The notes: generated by a model not told the origin, from the sequence alone. A stretch of DNA of 64,000 nucleotides from an uncultured Carboxylicivirga sp. (GCA_947503525.1 CANNEA010000005.1:124001-188000), one strand, 5' to 3'; counted from the first letter of the stretch, positions 35,974 through 46,217 are shown. A program made the numbers and translations.

Positions 35974-36152
35974 TTTTTTATAGTCTATAAAAGTAAAAAA
36001 TGGAGTGAATCACCCGTTTTATCCACCCTTGAAAAACACTTGTAAACTCTTGCAATTCAAAAACCTACAACTACAAACGATAGGATTCTGAAAAAATGTG
36101 GACAAATTTAATAAAATTAGGGAATGAAAAACAAAAAGGAAAAAAATATTTT

Positions 36153-37259
36153 CTAAGTTGTAGAATTTAAAGGGATAACAAGTGAGTAAGATTCTTCACT
36201 ATCTTTTGGAAGCACAGCTATAATCAATGCCTTTGGTATACCGTTTTCAAAATATAGTTTGGGCATATCAGCTGTACGCTCACAAAGTGTTTCTGCACCA
36301 TCAGTCCAAAATAGTTTTCCGGCTTTTAAAACCAGAGCTTGCTTAGCTAAGGTCCAGTTCATACCTTCTTTATCTGAAGTATAAAGCACCATTGTTCCTT
36401 TATCAAAAGAAGTTAACGAGCCATCATGATCTTTGCCTATACAATAATAGCGTCCATCCTGAAACCACTCTACATGATCATCAAGTGCAAACTTAGAAGC
36501 CTCAGTTTTGATAAAAGGAATACCTGTATTTTCGAAAGGACCTAGTGGGTTATCCGCTAAGGCGGTAACATGTATTACATTTCCTCCTTTGGCTGTTCCA
36601 TCATTTACAACGTACTTATAAACCATCAAAAATTTACCATCCGGACGAATAGAAACAACAGGAGTAGATGTCATTTTTTGTGTACTGTCAATATCCACCA
36701 AAGGTTTGTTAAAGCGTTTCCACTCACCATTCAAATCATCCGCAACGGCCAAACCTATTCTTTGATTATTGCGATTAATCCACCATTCTTCATCCTTATA
36801 TTTAGGCATTACAGTATCTGCAGTAGTATTCCAGTAAGCACTTCCCCGGTTGCCCATATGATATAAATAGTATCTTCCATTATGTTCCAATACGTGTGGA
36901 TTATGCGTGCAATGACCATCCCAATATTGATCACCTCTTGCAGGCAGCACCAGGTTTTTAAAGACGTACGGACCTGTTAAACTATCAGATACCGCATGGG
37001 CAATTTCGGAATGAGTGACCCATCCCAGATGCCCTCGACTCTTTGGCCAACGCGAATAGATGGCGTGGTATTTACCATCCTTCCCTTTTAGAATATTAGT
37101 ACCCCAAACATTGTAATCATCTTCCTGAATGATATTGGCTTTGTCGAACTTCTCAGGAAGAAGAACTGTAAAGTTCAGTTCCTGTTGAGAGTGAGAACAG
37201 CCATAGCTACTTATCAGAATTATGAATGTTAAAATATTCAACACCACTTTTTTTTGCAT
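36153..37259 (-). CDS. Beta-propeller glycoside hydrolase-like lipoprotein, divergent paralogue (last gene of operon)
   Basis: The 368-residue protein starts at ATG 37259 with a lipoprotein signal ending SSYGC. It has the five-bladed propeller pattern shared by three other genes of this operon: GKYHAIYSRWPK, HSEIAHAVSDSLTGPY, THNPHVLEHNGRYYLYHMG and NRNNQRIGLAVA. It differs at two sites where the others agree: DALMTSNPS becomes a TSTPVVSIRPDG segment, and AEDPYIW becomes ALDDHVEW. It belongs to the GH43/GH117-like superfamily and likely acts on an oligosaccharide terminal residue. The altered pocket suggests another substrate or loss of activity. It ends the operon. Confidence 0.7.
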   Translation of the reverse strand: MQKKVVLNILTFIILISSYGCSHSQQELNFTVLLPEKFDKANIIQEDDYNVWGTNILKGKDGKYHAIYSRWPKSRGHLGWVTHSEIAHAVSDSLTGPYVFKNLVLPARGDQYWDGHCTHNPHVLEHNGRYYLYHMGNRGSAYWNTTADTVMPKYKDEEWWINRNNQRIGLAVADDLNGEWKRFNKPLVDIDSTQKMTSTPVVSIRPDGKFLMVYKYVVNDGTAKGGNVIHVTALADNPLGPFENTGIPFIKTEASKFALDDHVEWFQDGRYYCIGKDHDGSLTSFDKGTMVLYTSDKEGMNWTLAKQALVLKAGKLFWTDGAETLCERTADMPKLYFENGIPKALIIAVLPKDSEESYSLVIPLNSTT

Positions 37260-37386
37260 CAGAATTTTATGAAAATGAAAATCAATAATACTATACTCAA
37301 GCCACAAGGCTTTAGCAGATAAAAGAAAAACTTAACTTTAAGGTGACTCCTTTGCTGTACAGGCCTTAACCACAAATGTAGTTCTT

Positions 37387-38670
37387 CTAATTTTCTAACT
37401 TACTAGCTTGTTCTCTCTTTGCTCTCAAGCCTCCCAAACCTTGCTTGAAATACACATCGCTTTTATGCCAAACATTCGAGCCTTTAAAAACAGGCTCATT
37501 AACATCGAGGCTTAAATCGCAATCGAAACGTGCCATGATTGAATAGCTTTTCTCTCTTTCACCCTGGTGAACAAAGTGACATACTCCCCAAGAGAAACCT
37601 CTTCCATCACCTGAATTTGTAAAGGCATCAGGAGTATATGGTGCAGCCGCAACTGGAGGTAATGATATTACCGATGCAATATTAAAATTGACACCATCTG
37701 GTGAATATTGAACCGTTTCTCGTTCGTTTCCATCGCGAATTACCAATGTAGCAACTCCATCCTTAAATGGGAAGAAACAGGTTTCATGACCAGAATTCAG
37801 TACTGGATTCAAAGTGCTTTTTTCGAATGGACCTAATGGATCTTCAGCAATTGCCAATCCAAGAGCAACGGCATATTTATCGCGTTTATCAATCCATTTG
37901 TTATAGGTTCCTTTGTAATACAAGTAGATTTTTCCATTAAACACAATCGGATTTGGATCGTGAATCACATCCTGATCCCATTCGCCTTTTTTACCGTTAG
38001 GAATGACATTTGATTTACCTTCACGCCAAGGGCCCGCAGGAGAATCGGCTACTGAAACCGATACAGGACACCAATCGCCACGAATCCCACTTGCTTCGCT
38101 AAATGCTTGATAGTATAAATAGTATTTTCCATTCCACACCAGAATGTCAGGCGTAGCAACTGAGCGCCATCCTGCTTTTGGCTTTTCAGGTCTCTTTACT
38201 GAAACACCTTGTTCTTCCCAAGTGAAACCATCTGTACTGGTTGCATACCATATATCACATAAATCCCAATCGGTTGACGGTATTTCATCTGTTGCTTCCG
38301 CAGCACGACTAGCACCTATAGGAGGAACAAGAGTATGACGTTTGGTGTAATACATGTAGTACTTACCATCCACTAAAATAGGACGTGATGGATCACGGCG
38401 CGAGATAGTTCCATCGCCACCATTATAGTCAAAACCTTCGATACGAGTATACTTGAAAAGGGTATATAACTCATTATCTTGCGAACGTGGCGCTGGATAA
38501 TCGAACATGCGTTCCATTGAAGCACTTAAGGGATAATCGGGTTTTTGATCTGGCATTTTATGAGGGAAGGCCTGATTCTCTGTCTGATTGACTACAGAAT
38601 GGTTTGAACATGATAGTGTACCCAGTATCAAGATCAATCCTATAAAAATTTTAAATCGTAAAGATTTCAT
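37387..38670 (-). CDS. GH117 exo-alpha-1,3-(3,6-anhydro)-L-galactosidase lipoprotein
   Basis: The 427-residue lipoprotein (signal ending GTLSC) has the GH117 signature. The base D93 lies in DGTISRRDPSRP. The second acid D238 lies in HDPNPIVFNGKIYLYYKG. The H295-E296 pair lies in GHETCFFPF, matching the conserved His-Glu of GH117. GH117 enzymes form five-bladed propellers and release 3,6-anhydro-L-galactose from the non-reducing end of neoagaro-oligosaccharides. This is the strongest indicator that the operon targets agar or porphyran-type red algal galactan. The gene is six bases after the sulfatase gene. Confidence 0.85.
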   Translation of the reverse strand: MKSLRFKIFIGLILILGTLSCSNHSVVNQTENQAFPHKMPDQKPDYPLSASMERMFDYPAPRSQDNELYTLFKYTRIEGFDYNGGDGTISRRDPSRPILVDGKYYMYYTKRHTLVPPIGASRAAEATDEIPSTDWDLCDIWYATSTDGFTWEEQGVSVKRPEKPKAGWRSVATPDILVWNGKYYLYYQAFSEASGIRGDWCPVSVSVADSPAGPWREGKSNVIPNGKKGEWDQDVIHDPNPIVFNGKIYLYYKGTYNKWIDKRDKYAVALGLAIAEDPLGPFEKSTLNPVLNSGHETCFFPFKDGVATLVIRDGNERETVQYSPDGVNFNIASVISLPPVAAAPYTPDAFTNSGDGRGFSWGVCHFVHQGEREKSYSIMARFDCDLSLDVNEPVFKGSNVWHKSDVYFKQGLGGLRAKREQASKLEN

Positions 38671-38676
38671 AATCTC

Positions 38677-40170
38677 TTATTTAGTTTCTTTTTCTTTAAA
38701 CAACTTTTTATACCAATAATCCATCATCTCTTCATCGGTAATTTCACCCGTATAACCTTCTTTTTTCATAGCATTGATAAACCAATTTTCTGAACTCTCT
38801 TTGGCTTTTGCGATAGTTGCTTCATCTTCCACAAGCATATCTTTTTCAATATCATCCAAGAGCGTTTTCAGTTGTATTCTCAACTCGTTCTCTTTTTGTC
38901 GATACTTCTTACAACCACTAAGATTATGGATTTCCATGGGATCATTTTTCAAGTCGTAGAATTCGAATTCGGGCCGTTCTTCGGCCATAAAGTGGCTGTA
39001 TGGCCTTTCCAATTCTCCCTTGGCATGCAAGTATCTGTACACTGTAAAAGCTGGATACTGTAAACGTTTATAACTGCTCAACTGCATGTATGGTCGATGT
39101 GATTCACGATTCCAAATAAGTTTGTAACGCCCATCTGTAATGCTGCGAATATTGTCAGGTGCATCGCCACAACGCTGACGAAAACCGTAAACGTAATCTC
39201 TCTTCTCCATTTTATCGCCCATAAATATAATGCCGTGCATGTGTTCGGGTACTTTCAAGCCTGCAAGATGAAGCGAAGTAGCAGTGACATCAATAATGCT
39301 TACCAATTCTTTACTTATTTTGTTTTGTTCGGGCTTGAATGGATTATAAACAATGAGCGGAACATGTAAACCTGCTTCGTACAAAAACTGCTTGTCGCGT
39401 AAATGTGGACGACCATTATCACCAAAGAAAAAGATTATGGTGTTGTCCCACAAACCTTCATTTTTCAAACGTTTAATAATATCCCCAATCACATGGTCTA
39501 AATGCTGAATACTTTCGAGGTACAGGGCCCAATCTGCCCTTATCAATTCATGATCAGGATAGCAAGCCGGTACAGAAACCGTTTTATAGTCAATTGGATT
39601 CTGCTCATCGTGCACAAAATTACGATGCGGATATTTAATATTTATCTGAGCATAAAAAGCTTGGTCTTTATCCCTGTCCGTCCAATCGATGGCATCAAAT
39701 ATATTATCCGTCTCGAAATTAAAATCCGTTTTACCCTTTCTCTTAAAACTCTTATCCATGTTAGAACAGAAGTAGCCAGCTTGTTTGAAATATTCAGTTA
39801 CCGGCTTTACTCCTTCAGGAAGGGGCATTTTATTAATAGTACGGTGATTAAGACTATTTATCGAGCTTGGATACATTCCTGTTATTATTGAGGAACGGCT
39901 TGAGGAACAAACTGGAGCTGTTGTATAAGCTTTTGTAAATCGGGTTCCTTGGGAGGCGAGGTAGTCCAGATTAGGTGTTTTCACATCAGGATTATCATAA
40001 CAACTCAGCTCCAAACTAATATCATCCGAATAAATCCAAAGAATGTTGGGCTGTGGCTGAGCCCTTGTATGAATAGTAAAGCATACCAACACAATAAACA
40101 TGACGAAAACGCACATTTTTAATGAACGTTCCTTTTTTTGTGATGCTATTGTAATATACGCTTTATTCAT
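38677..40170 (-). CDS. Family S1 sulfatase (secreted)
   Basis: The 497-residue S1 sulfatase has C88-S-S-S-R92 (PVCSSSRSSIITGMYP), an N-terminal metal site (NILWIYSDDIS), and FFFGDNGRPHLRDKQFLYEAGLHVPLIVYNP near the middle. C88 should become formylglycine. The ATG at 40170 overlaps the stop of the upstream gene as ATGAATAA, supporting coupled translation. The hydrophobic segment then begins near residue 19, so an alternative start at 40116 (MCVFVMFIV) is possible. It removes sulfate from the algal polysaccharide or its oligosaccharides so that neighbouring exo-enzymes can act. Positional specificity is unknown. Confidence 0.9.
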   Translation of the reverse strand: MNKAYITIASQKKERSLKMCVFVMFIVLVCFTIHTRAQPQPNILWIYSDDISLELSCYDNPDVKTPNLDYLASQGTRFTKAYTTAPVCSSSRSSIITGMYPSSINSLNHRTINKMPLPEGVKPVTEYFKQAGYFCSNMDKSFKRKGKTDFNFETDNIFDAIDWTDRDKDQAFYAQINIKYPHRNFVHDEQNPIDYKTVSVPACYPDHELIRADWALYLESIQHLDHVIGDIIKRLKNEGLWDNTIIFFFGDNGRPHLRDKQFLYEAGLHVPLIVYNPFKPEQNKISKELVSIIDVTATSLHLAGLKVPEHMHGIIFMGDKMEKRDYVYGFRQRCGDAPDNIRSITDGRYKLIWNRESHRPYMQLSSYKRLQYPAFTVYRYLHAKGELERPYSHFMAEERPEFEFYDLKNDPMEIHNLSGCKKYRQKENELRIQLKTLLDDIEKDMLVEDEATIAKAKESSENWFINAMKKEGYTGEITDEEMMDYWYKKLFKEKETK

Positions 40171-41275
40171 CCGTGGAATATTTCATAACAATTAATGGAA
40201 TTTGCACATTAAACGATTGACGAACATTGTTTTCATCATAAATATCAGCCGCACAAATCAATGCTATGGGTTCACCATCTTCAATCAAAACCTGAGGACG
40301 TTCCAGATGATCCAGCTTTTGCGTTGTCCCATCTTCCCACGTTATGGTGCGATCTGATATCTCATGATATCTGGCCTTTTCCCAATCTATACCATCCTTG
40401 GAATCGTAATGAACCAATGAGAAAATTCGTTGATGATCAACATGCTTAATGTATTTGACAATGGCTCGAAATTTACCATCTTGATACCAGATATATGGAT
40501 CCTCGGCTGGAAAGCGCACGCCCTCTTCGAGAAACACTGGATTGGGATATTTCTTAAACGGACCAGCAGCATTCTCAGCAATGGCTACCATATGAACCAC
40601 AGGTCCCCCTTTGGGTAAATCAAATTTCTTACCTACAGCTTTATAAACCATTAATATTCGTCCATCAGGCATTTGACATACCGATGGGTTAGATGTCATT
40701 AATGCGTCATGAGCCACTGAATCTCCATGGGTTACATCCAACACCGGGTTTTCGAAACGTCTCCACAGTCCATTAGGACTGTCAGCCACAGCCACACCTA
40801 TACGTTGATTATTGCGATGCACCCAGTTGATCTTGGCCTTTCCTGGAACACTTACAATCTTTTTATTACCATAATTGCCCATGTAATACAGGTAGTATTT
40901 ACCATCGCTAAATTTGTGAACTGTTGGATTATGCGTTGCTGATCCATCCCAAAAGTCAATTCCTCTTTCGGGCAAAGCTACATCTACGTGCTTATATGGG
41001 CCAAAGGGAGATTCAGAAACAGCATGTGCAATTTCGGAATAGTTGACCCATTCCCATCCAATATCCTTGGGCCATCGAGAATACAGCATGTGGTATAGTC
41101 CATCTTCCCCCTTTACAACAGAACCACCCCAGTGACTTACCGTGTCGCCACCATTAAAAACGGAATGCTTTGATACTTTCCCTAATTGGATTTTAAAATC
41201 AGGGGCTGATCTTTCTTTTGGGGAGCAAGCTCCGAAAACAAATGCAGCGCAGAGTAAAACGACTATTTCCTTCAT
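40163..41275 (-). CDS. Beta-propeller glycoside hydrolase-like lipoprotein, paralogue
   Basis: The 370-residue protein has a lipoprotein signal ending VFGAC. It carries the operon-shared pattern: GLYHMLYSRWPKD, YSEIAHAVSESPFGPY, THNPTVHKFSDGKYYLYYMG, HRNNQRIGVAVADSPNG, DALMTSNPSVCQMPDG and FPAEDPYIWYQDGK. By analogy with GH43/GH117-like propellers the acidic residues of AEDP and DALMTSNP are the likely active site. It is closely similar to the proteins at 48868 and 46218. The precise CAZy family and substrate are unknown to me; exo-action on galactan oligosaccharides is inferred from context. Its stop overlaps the next start. Confidence 0.75.
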   Translation of the reverse strand: MKEIVVLLCAAFVFGACSPKERSAPDFKIQLGKVSKHSVFNGGDTVSHWGGSVVKGEDGLYHMLYSRWPKDIGWEWVNYSEIAHAVSESPFGPYKHVDVALPERGIDFWDGSATHNPTVHKFSDGKYYLYYMGNYGNKKIVSVPGKAKINWVHRNNQRIGVAVADSPNGLWRRFENPVLDVTHGDSVAHDALMTSNPSVCQMPDGRILMVYKAVGKKFDLPKGGPVVHMVAIAENAAGPFKKYPNPVFLEEGVRFPAEDPYIWYQDGKFRAIVKYIKHVDHQRIFSLVHYDSKDGIDWEKARYHEISDRTITWEDGTTQKLDHLERPQVLIEDGEPIALICAADIYDENNVRQSFNVQIPLIVMKYSTDE

Positions 41276-41313
41276 ATATTTAAAATAAGTTACTAGACTG
41301 AATACTTAAGAAA

Positions 41314-44300
41314 TTAGTAGTTACTGTTTTTGACTTTTTTCACTTTCGACCACATACTTTCGCCCTCAGGTGTTTCTCTTTTAATCTTAAAATATACCAA
41401 CTCCTCTTGTCCTAAATCAATGGACAGCATTCCCCTTACATTGGAGATAAATTCTTTATCAAGCTTATCTTTAGAGGCACCATAACGAACGGTATAGTTA
41501 CCATCTGTAAAATCGCTTGAGTAGCCAATAACCAATTTATTATCGCTTATAAATGCATCCCAAATAATCGGCGGTAGTTGCCGATCATTAGTTGTGACTT
41601 CAATCTTCTTTGAAGGTACACTAATGCCTTTATCATTAATTGCATATAACTCAAAACTGTATGTACTATTCGCCTCTAAGCTGTCCACATCAATAAAATC
41701 ACCGATGGTTTTATACGATTGTTTTTCAAATGAACCATTCGTGTACTTTACAAAGTACTCGGAGGCATTTGGCACCTGCTCAAACAGTATCCTGGCCGCA
41801 TTTTTTCCTGCTACAACTTCTTCTATTTCAGGTGTGATGGCCTTTTGGAATGATATGATTTTATCTAACCTCGAAAAGCCAGTTGGACTCATCAGGCTTA
41901 CTTTTAAATCCAATACCTCTCCCGATAAAGGTTTCCAGCTAAGGTTTTCTTCCCATGGCTGATCGCCAGGCATTAAGCTTGGTACATCCAAACGATTGCT
42001 TGAGATAACATCGCCTTTGGTATTGCGGAATTGATAAACCAAGGAATAGTTGCGGATGGCATAACTCGGATAATCACTTGCACTCCTCATGGGCATTCGC
42101 ACTTTTGCGGTATTATTTTCAAAATCAATACTCGTTACCTCAATATCCAATACTGGTGCATGTTCTTTTTTAATACGATCAAACAAGCGCCTTTTTTGTC
42201 GCCATGTAGTAATAACACCCCACACCCTGTTTTCTTCGGCCGTGGTGCCGCCATACATGCTACGATAATCATTAAAAGTCCACATGGATGTACCAATTAC
42301 AAACTCGTTTTTATGACGGTAATATGTATTGGTCCATTCTGAAAATATTTCTTTATCAGCATCAATACCTGTTGATGGGAAAGGATCGAATCCAAATTCT
42401 GAAATAAAAATAGGTTTATCGGGCCATTTAGTGCGCAAAGCATTTAATATCTCCTGTGGTTCGCCTTGCCATTGATACATATTATGCATAATTAAATCAC
42501 CAAAGGTATTTGGGTCAGTCTCGGGCGTATACTCCTCTTTCTGTCCTGAATTACTCACACAAACAACAAAACGATAGGGATCCAATTCCCTTTTCACATA
42601 GGCTATCGCCTCTCTCCCATATTCGAAATGATTATTTAGTTCGTTACCAACACTCCAGCCAATAATGCTCGGATGATTAATATCGCGCTCAACCATTCCC
42701 TTCAGCCAATATTTAGCCAGAAAATAGTTTTTATCATTAACCTTTACCTTATGCTCTTCTCTTAGCTTCACATAAGCTTCATCCAGCATTAAAATCTCCT
42801 CTTCTTCCAGATCTAGCTTACCACCTATTTCTTCCTCAAGTTTAGCTAATGGATAATAATTGGCTCTGAATTCATCATTATCTAAATCCCTAACGTTTAC
42901 TTCCTCAAAAAGCATAATACCCTTTCTATCGCACAGCTCAATTAGTTTTTGGTTCTGTGTACCATGCATGATGCGCATAAAATTAGCGCCAGCTTCTTTC
43001 ATAAGATCAACATCTTTCTCCAATACCTCAAGAGGTTCTGAGGAGCCCCAAAAACGTGACTCGCTCACCCTGTTAAATCCGGCCAAACGCACGGCCTCAC
43101 CATTTAACAGCATTTGCGAATCCGTTAACTCCACCTTTCTGATGCCGAAGTTATCCTGTAGCTTATCTAGTTCAATTTCTCCTTCAGAGATAGTTGTTTG
43201 GGCTTGATACAACTTAGGGTTATCAAAATGCCACAGTTCTACATCGTTTGCTTTTAAGGATGCATTAAGGTGAATATCTTTCGTAGAATTTGCCTTAATA
43301 TTGAGCATCCCACTTAGCTCCCCAATCTGCCCTTCATCCAAAATAACTGTACTGACATTAATGGTTCGGTCTTCTGCGGAGTTATTTTCAACCCTGACTT
43401 TTAGCTTAATTTCAGCCACACCACTTTCCAGATCTGGCACAGCATGAACATATTGATAATCTATCCGAATAGCCTTATTTTTAGTCAGCGTTACATCCCG
43501 AATGATGCCTCCCCAATTCCAGGTTGCACTAACAATGGCACTATTATCGGCCTCCACGGCAATAACATTCTCACCATCAAAATTTAGTGCCTCTGTTACA
43601 TCAAATTCAAAGGGAGTAAATCCGCCACGATTCATGCCTAAGTACTTTCCATTAAGGTAAACCTTAGATAGATGATAAACTCCATCAAACTTCAAATAGT
43701 ATCGATCATCAGAGCCCTTGCTCCACTCTTCTTGCAAATCTATTGTTTTGCGATACCAACCTTTACCTGTATAATTAGAAAAACTATTTATCGTACCCCA
43801 ATGCCCCGGAACCGTTAAATCATGCCATTGTGAATCATCAAAATCAGTTTGAAATACCCTGCTTGGCTCCTCTTTGGCCCGATCGAATTTTTCTTTGGAT
43901 ATCTTACGAAACATGACTGCATCAGCAGCTACTTCACCGCTAACGATGGCTGTTATTTCAATGTAATTACGATCCTTACGATTATTAAACTCATAAATAC
44001 CCAAACTAATCCACTCTCCACTTAATAGCCGTTGATTCAAATATTTGGTTGATATTCCATTGGCATTATTAATGTTATACCGGGTGGTTAAATGCGACAC
44101 ATATGGGTACTTTACAAACACCTCATAGTACCCTGAATTCTTAAAATCGGGATAATAACGTACACATGAACTATCTGATGGATTGGCGTTACCAAGGTCA
44201 GTATTTGAATAGTAACGCTTCAAATAGTCTGAACCTTGAAAGCTTGAGTTGAGTTTAGCATATTTTGATACGGACCAATTACCATGAATTTCAACGCGCA

Positions 44301-44490
44301 CATCATCATTATCGATAATGATATCATCTTCTGATTCATTCACATTCATATAATTAGCTCCCTCGCCATATATGGTATAGAATTTCCATGTGCCATTTAA
44401 AGAAAGTTTGTTCTCAACCGGATTATTTCCGGGCTGACAGGCACTTAGTATAAACAAGGTACCTAGTATTACTAATAATATTCTATTCAT
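41314..44490 (-). CDS. GH2 glycoside hydrolase lipoprotein with inserted golvesin-like domain and C-terminal Fn3 domains
   Basis: The 1058-residue lipoprotein (signal ending FILSAC) has a GH2 layout: an N-terminal jelly-roll beginning LSLNGTWKF, an immunoglobulin-like domain, and a TIM barrel. The barrel has acid/base Glu in GWSVGNEL (about residue 613) and nucleophile Glu in FISEFGFDP (about 695). Between the first strand and the conserved FDDSQWHDLTVPGHW lies an approximately 135-residue block (DVRVEIHGNWSVSK to AADAVMFRKI). This block has the pattern of golvesin/xanthan-lyase-like carbohydrate-binding domains. About 200 C-terminal residues form two Fn3-like domains. It is probably a beta-galactosidase-type enzyme on red algal galactan. 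The start at 44490 overlaps the previous stop by eight bases; an upstream ATG at 44520 is less likely. Confidence 0.85.
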   Translation of the reverse strand: MNRILLVILGTLFILSACQPGNNPVENKLSLNGTWKFYTIYGEGANYMNVNESEDDIIIDNDDVRVEIHGNWSVSKYAKLNSSFQGSDYLKRYYSNTDLGNANPSDSSCVRYYPDFKNSGYYEVFVKYPYVSHLTTRYNINNANGISTKYLNQRLLSGEWISLGIYEFNNRKDRNYIEITAIVSGEVAADAVMFRKISKEKFDRAKEEPSRVFQTDFDDSQWHDLTVPGHWGTINSFSNYTGKGWYRKTIDLQEEWSKGSDDRYYLKFDGVYHLSKVYLNGKYLGMNRGGFTPFEFDVTEALNFDGENVIAVEADNSAIVSATWNWGGIIRDVTLTKNKAIRIDYQYVHAVPDLESGVAEIKLKVRVENNSAEDRTINVSTVILDEGQIGELSGMLNIKANSTKDIHLNASLKANDVELWHFDNPKLYQAQTTISEGEIELDKLQDNFGIRKVELTDSQMLLNGEAVRLAGFNRVSESRFWGSSEPLEVLEKDVDLMKEAGANFMRIMHGTQNQKLIELCDRKGIMLFEEVNVRDLDNDEFRANYYPLAKLEEEIGGKLDLEEEEILMLDEAYVKLREEHKVKVNDKNYFLAKYWLKGMVERDINHPSIIGWSVGNELNNHFEYGREAIAYVKRELDPYRFVVCVSNSGQKEEYTPETDPNTFGDLIMHNMYQWQGEPQEILNALRTKWPDKPIFISEFGFDPFPSTGIDADKEIFSEWTNTYYRHKNEFVIGTSMWTFNDYRSMYGGTTAEENRVWGVITTWRQKRRLFDRIKKEHAPVLDIEVTSIDFENNTAKVRMPMRSASDYPSYAIRNYSLVYQFRNTKGDVISSNRLDVPSLMPGDQPWEENLSWKPLSGEVLDLKVSLMSPTGFSRLDKIISFQKAITPEIEEVVAGKNAARILFEQVPNASEYFVKYTNGSFEKQSYKTIGDFIDVDSLEANSTYSFELYAINDKGISVPSKKIEVTTNDRQLPPIIWDAFISDNKLVIGYSSDFTDGNYTVRYGASKDKLDKEFISNVRGMLSIDLGQEELVYFKIKRETPEGESMWSKVKKVKNSNY

Positions 44491-46210
44491 CTTGGTCTGT
44501 GTTTTCAGTCTTGTTCTCATAAACTGCTTTTAATTGTTGATAGGCAGCTTTAGGCCTACGATACTCATCTACAATTCCCCACTCGCGATATCCTGAAGCA
44601 GGTGTTCCTTTAAAATTACTTCTGTAATCGTTATAGCACCAGTACGATATCCCTACAACATAAGGCATCTTAAGCATTTCATTCATATAGCCTATTAAGT
44701 CATCACCCAATTTAGCTTCAGGATAAGGGCCTATTTGTGTACGTCCTACCTCAGTCATAAATATTGGTTTGCCTGAAAAATTGTTATGCGCATTTCGGGC
44801 AGCTTGTGCAGAGTTGCCATATGAATTAAGGCAAATTAAATCAACATCGGCTATGGGCTCGTTTTTGAAATTAGCAGTTTTATTGTAAGCCGTTAAACTC
44901 ACATAAGTCTTCAAGCGTGTGGTGTCCAGCTCATCCACATAATTAAGCATCGATGTTAAATAAGCTGTTTGATCTGGCGTAAGTGTTTTTTGTGGCCAAT
45001 CCGGAACAGAATCTCTTAGTTCGTTGGCAACGCTCCACCCTACAACGCAAGGATGATTAAAATCTCTTTCAATCATTTCTTTCAACCACTGTTTTGTTAA
45101 AGGGTTATCTGCAAAAGCATTCGGATCATCATCTCCCCAAACGGGTATTTCTTCAATAAGCAAAAAGCCAACACTATCGCACCAGTTAAGTATGTTTTCA
45201 GCTAAGGGCGCATGCATAAGGCGAGAAAAATCACAACCCAAACTTTTTATGTCTTCCATATCACTAATCACCAGGTGATCAGGTTCGGTATTTCCATTTT
45301 CAGGATGATCATGAACACGGTTAAGGCCATTCATTTTGATGGCTTTATTATTGAGAAATAACTGTTCTCCCCTTGCCTCTATTTTACGTATACCAAATTT
45401 ATCTTGTCGACTATCAACTACCTCTTTTCCTTGATTAAGGTCGGAAGATAGTAGGTGTAAAATTGGATGATCAACATCCCATAAATCATAGGCCGACAAA
45501 TCAGTGCTGAAACTCACTTCATGCTGCTTTATCTGACCCGGCTTTAGTTTAAGCTTAAATGAAGCGACTTGCTTGTCTTCTATTTTGCTTAATACCTGAA
45601 CAGACTCATTTTGCTTTGAGTTGTTCTCAAGCTTATACTTTAGCTTAAAGTCAATGGTTTCTGAACTAAAATTAGGTATAGCTTCTATGTGTTGGTATAC
45701 CAAACGAATGACATTGTTAGGCACTATACTGACATCCCTGCTAATTCCACCCCACGCCCACCAGGCGCCACGTTTATAAGAATTATCAGCCATCACAAGC
45801 AAGGTGTTGGGCTTATCTGTATTGATATACTCTGTGATATTAAACTCGAAAGGCGTATAGCCACCAATATGCTCTCCTATATAATGTCCATTTAACCATA
45901 CTTTTGAGCGTTGATAAACGGCTCTGAATCTTATTCGAAGCTGCTTGTCTTTCCATTTATGAGACCATTCAAAACAACGTTTATAATAGCCTTTACCAAC
46001 ATAGCTTGAATACTTTTCCTGAGCATCCCAATTACCGGGTACAATCATGCTATGCCATACAAGCGAAGAATCTGATAAGATTTTATCCTCAGTAATTGTG
46101 TTGGACGCGAAAAACTGCCATTGTCCGTTAAGGCCAATGCTTTGCTGTGCCTCACTAGCAAGCGTATACAAAGCAATTAGAACTATCAACAAGGGCTTAA
46201 GCATAAGCAT
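44483..46210 (-). CDS. GH2 glycoside hydrolase (compact form)
   Basis: The 575-residue secreted protein has a signal peptide (about 1-20). The three core GH2 domains follow: sugar-binding jelly-roll (IGLNGQWQFFA, MIVPGNWDA), Ig-like domain, and a TIM barrel. Acid/base Glu is in GWSVANEL (about 394) and the nucleophile in FMTEVGRT (about 486). It lacks the insertion and C-terminal domains of its neighbour. GH2 enzymes remove terminal beta-linked galactose, glucuronate or mannose. In this operon beta-galactose from agar or porphyran oligosaccharides is the best guess. Translational coupling to the second GH2 is shown by the ATGAATAG overlap. Confidence 0.9.
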   Translation of the reverse strand: MLMLKPLLIVLIALYTLASEAQQSIGLNGQWQFFASNTITEDKILSDSSLVWHSMIVPGNWDAQEKYSSYVGKGYYKRCFEWSHKWKDKQLRIRFRAVYQRSKVWLNGHYIGEHIGGYTPFEFNITEYINTDKPNTLLVMADNSYKRGAWWAWGGISRDVSIVPNNVIRLVYQHIEAIPNFSSETIDFKLKYKLENNSKQNESVQVLSKIEDKQVASFKLKLKPGQIKQHEVSFSTDLSAYDLWDVDHPILHLLSSDLNQGKEVVDSRQDKFGIRKIEARGEQLFLNNKAIKMNGLNRVHDHPENGNTEPDHLVISDMEDIKSLGCDFSRLMHAPLAENILNWCDSVGFLLIEEIPVWGDDDPNAFADNPLTKQWLKEMIERDFNHPCVVGWSVANELRDSVPDWPQKTLTPDQTAYLTSMLNYVDELDTTRLKTYVSLTAYNKTANFKNEPIADVDLICLNSYGNSAQAARNAHNNFSGKPIFMTEVGRTQIGPYPEAKLGDDLIGYMNEMLKMPYVVGISYWCYNDYRSNFKGTPASGYREWGIVDEYRRPKAAYQQLKAVYENKTENTDQDE

Positions 46211-46217
46211 ATAGTTT

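Noticed and set aside
39502-39891. 129-residue plus-strand ORF inside the sulfatase gene
   Set aside because: It is antisense to the conserved catalytic region of the sulfatase and shows no independent features.
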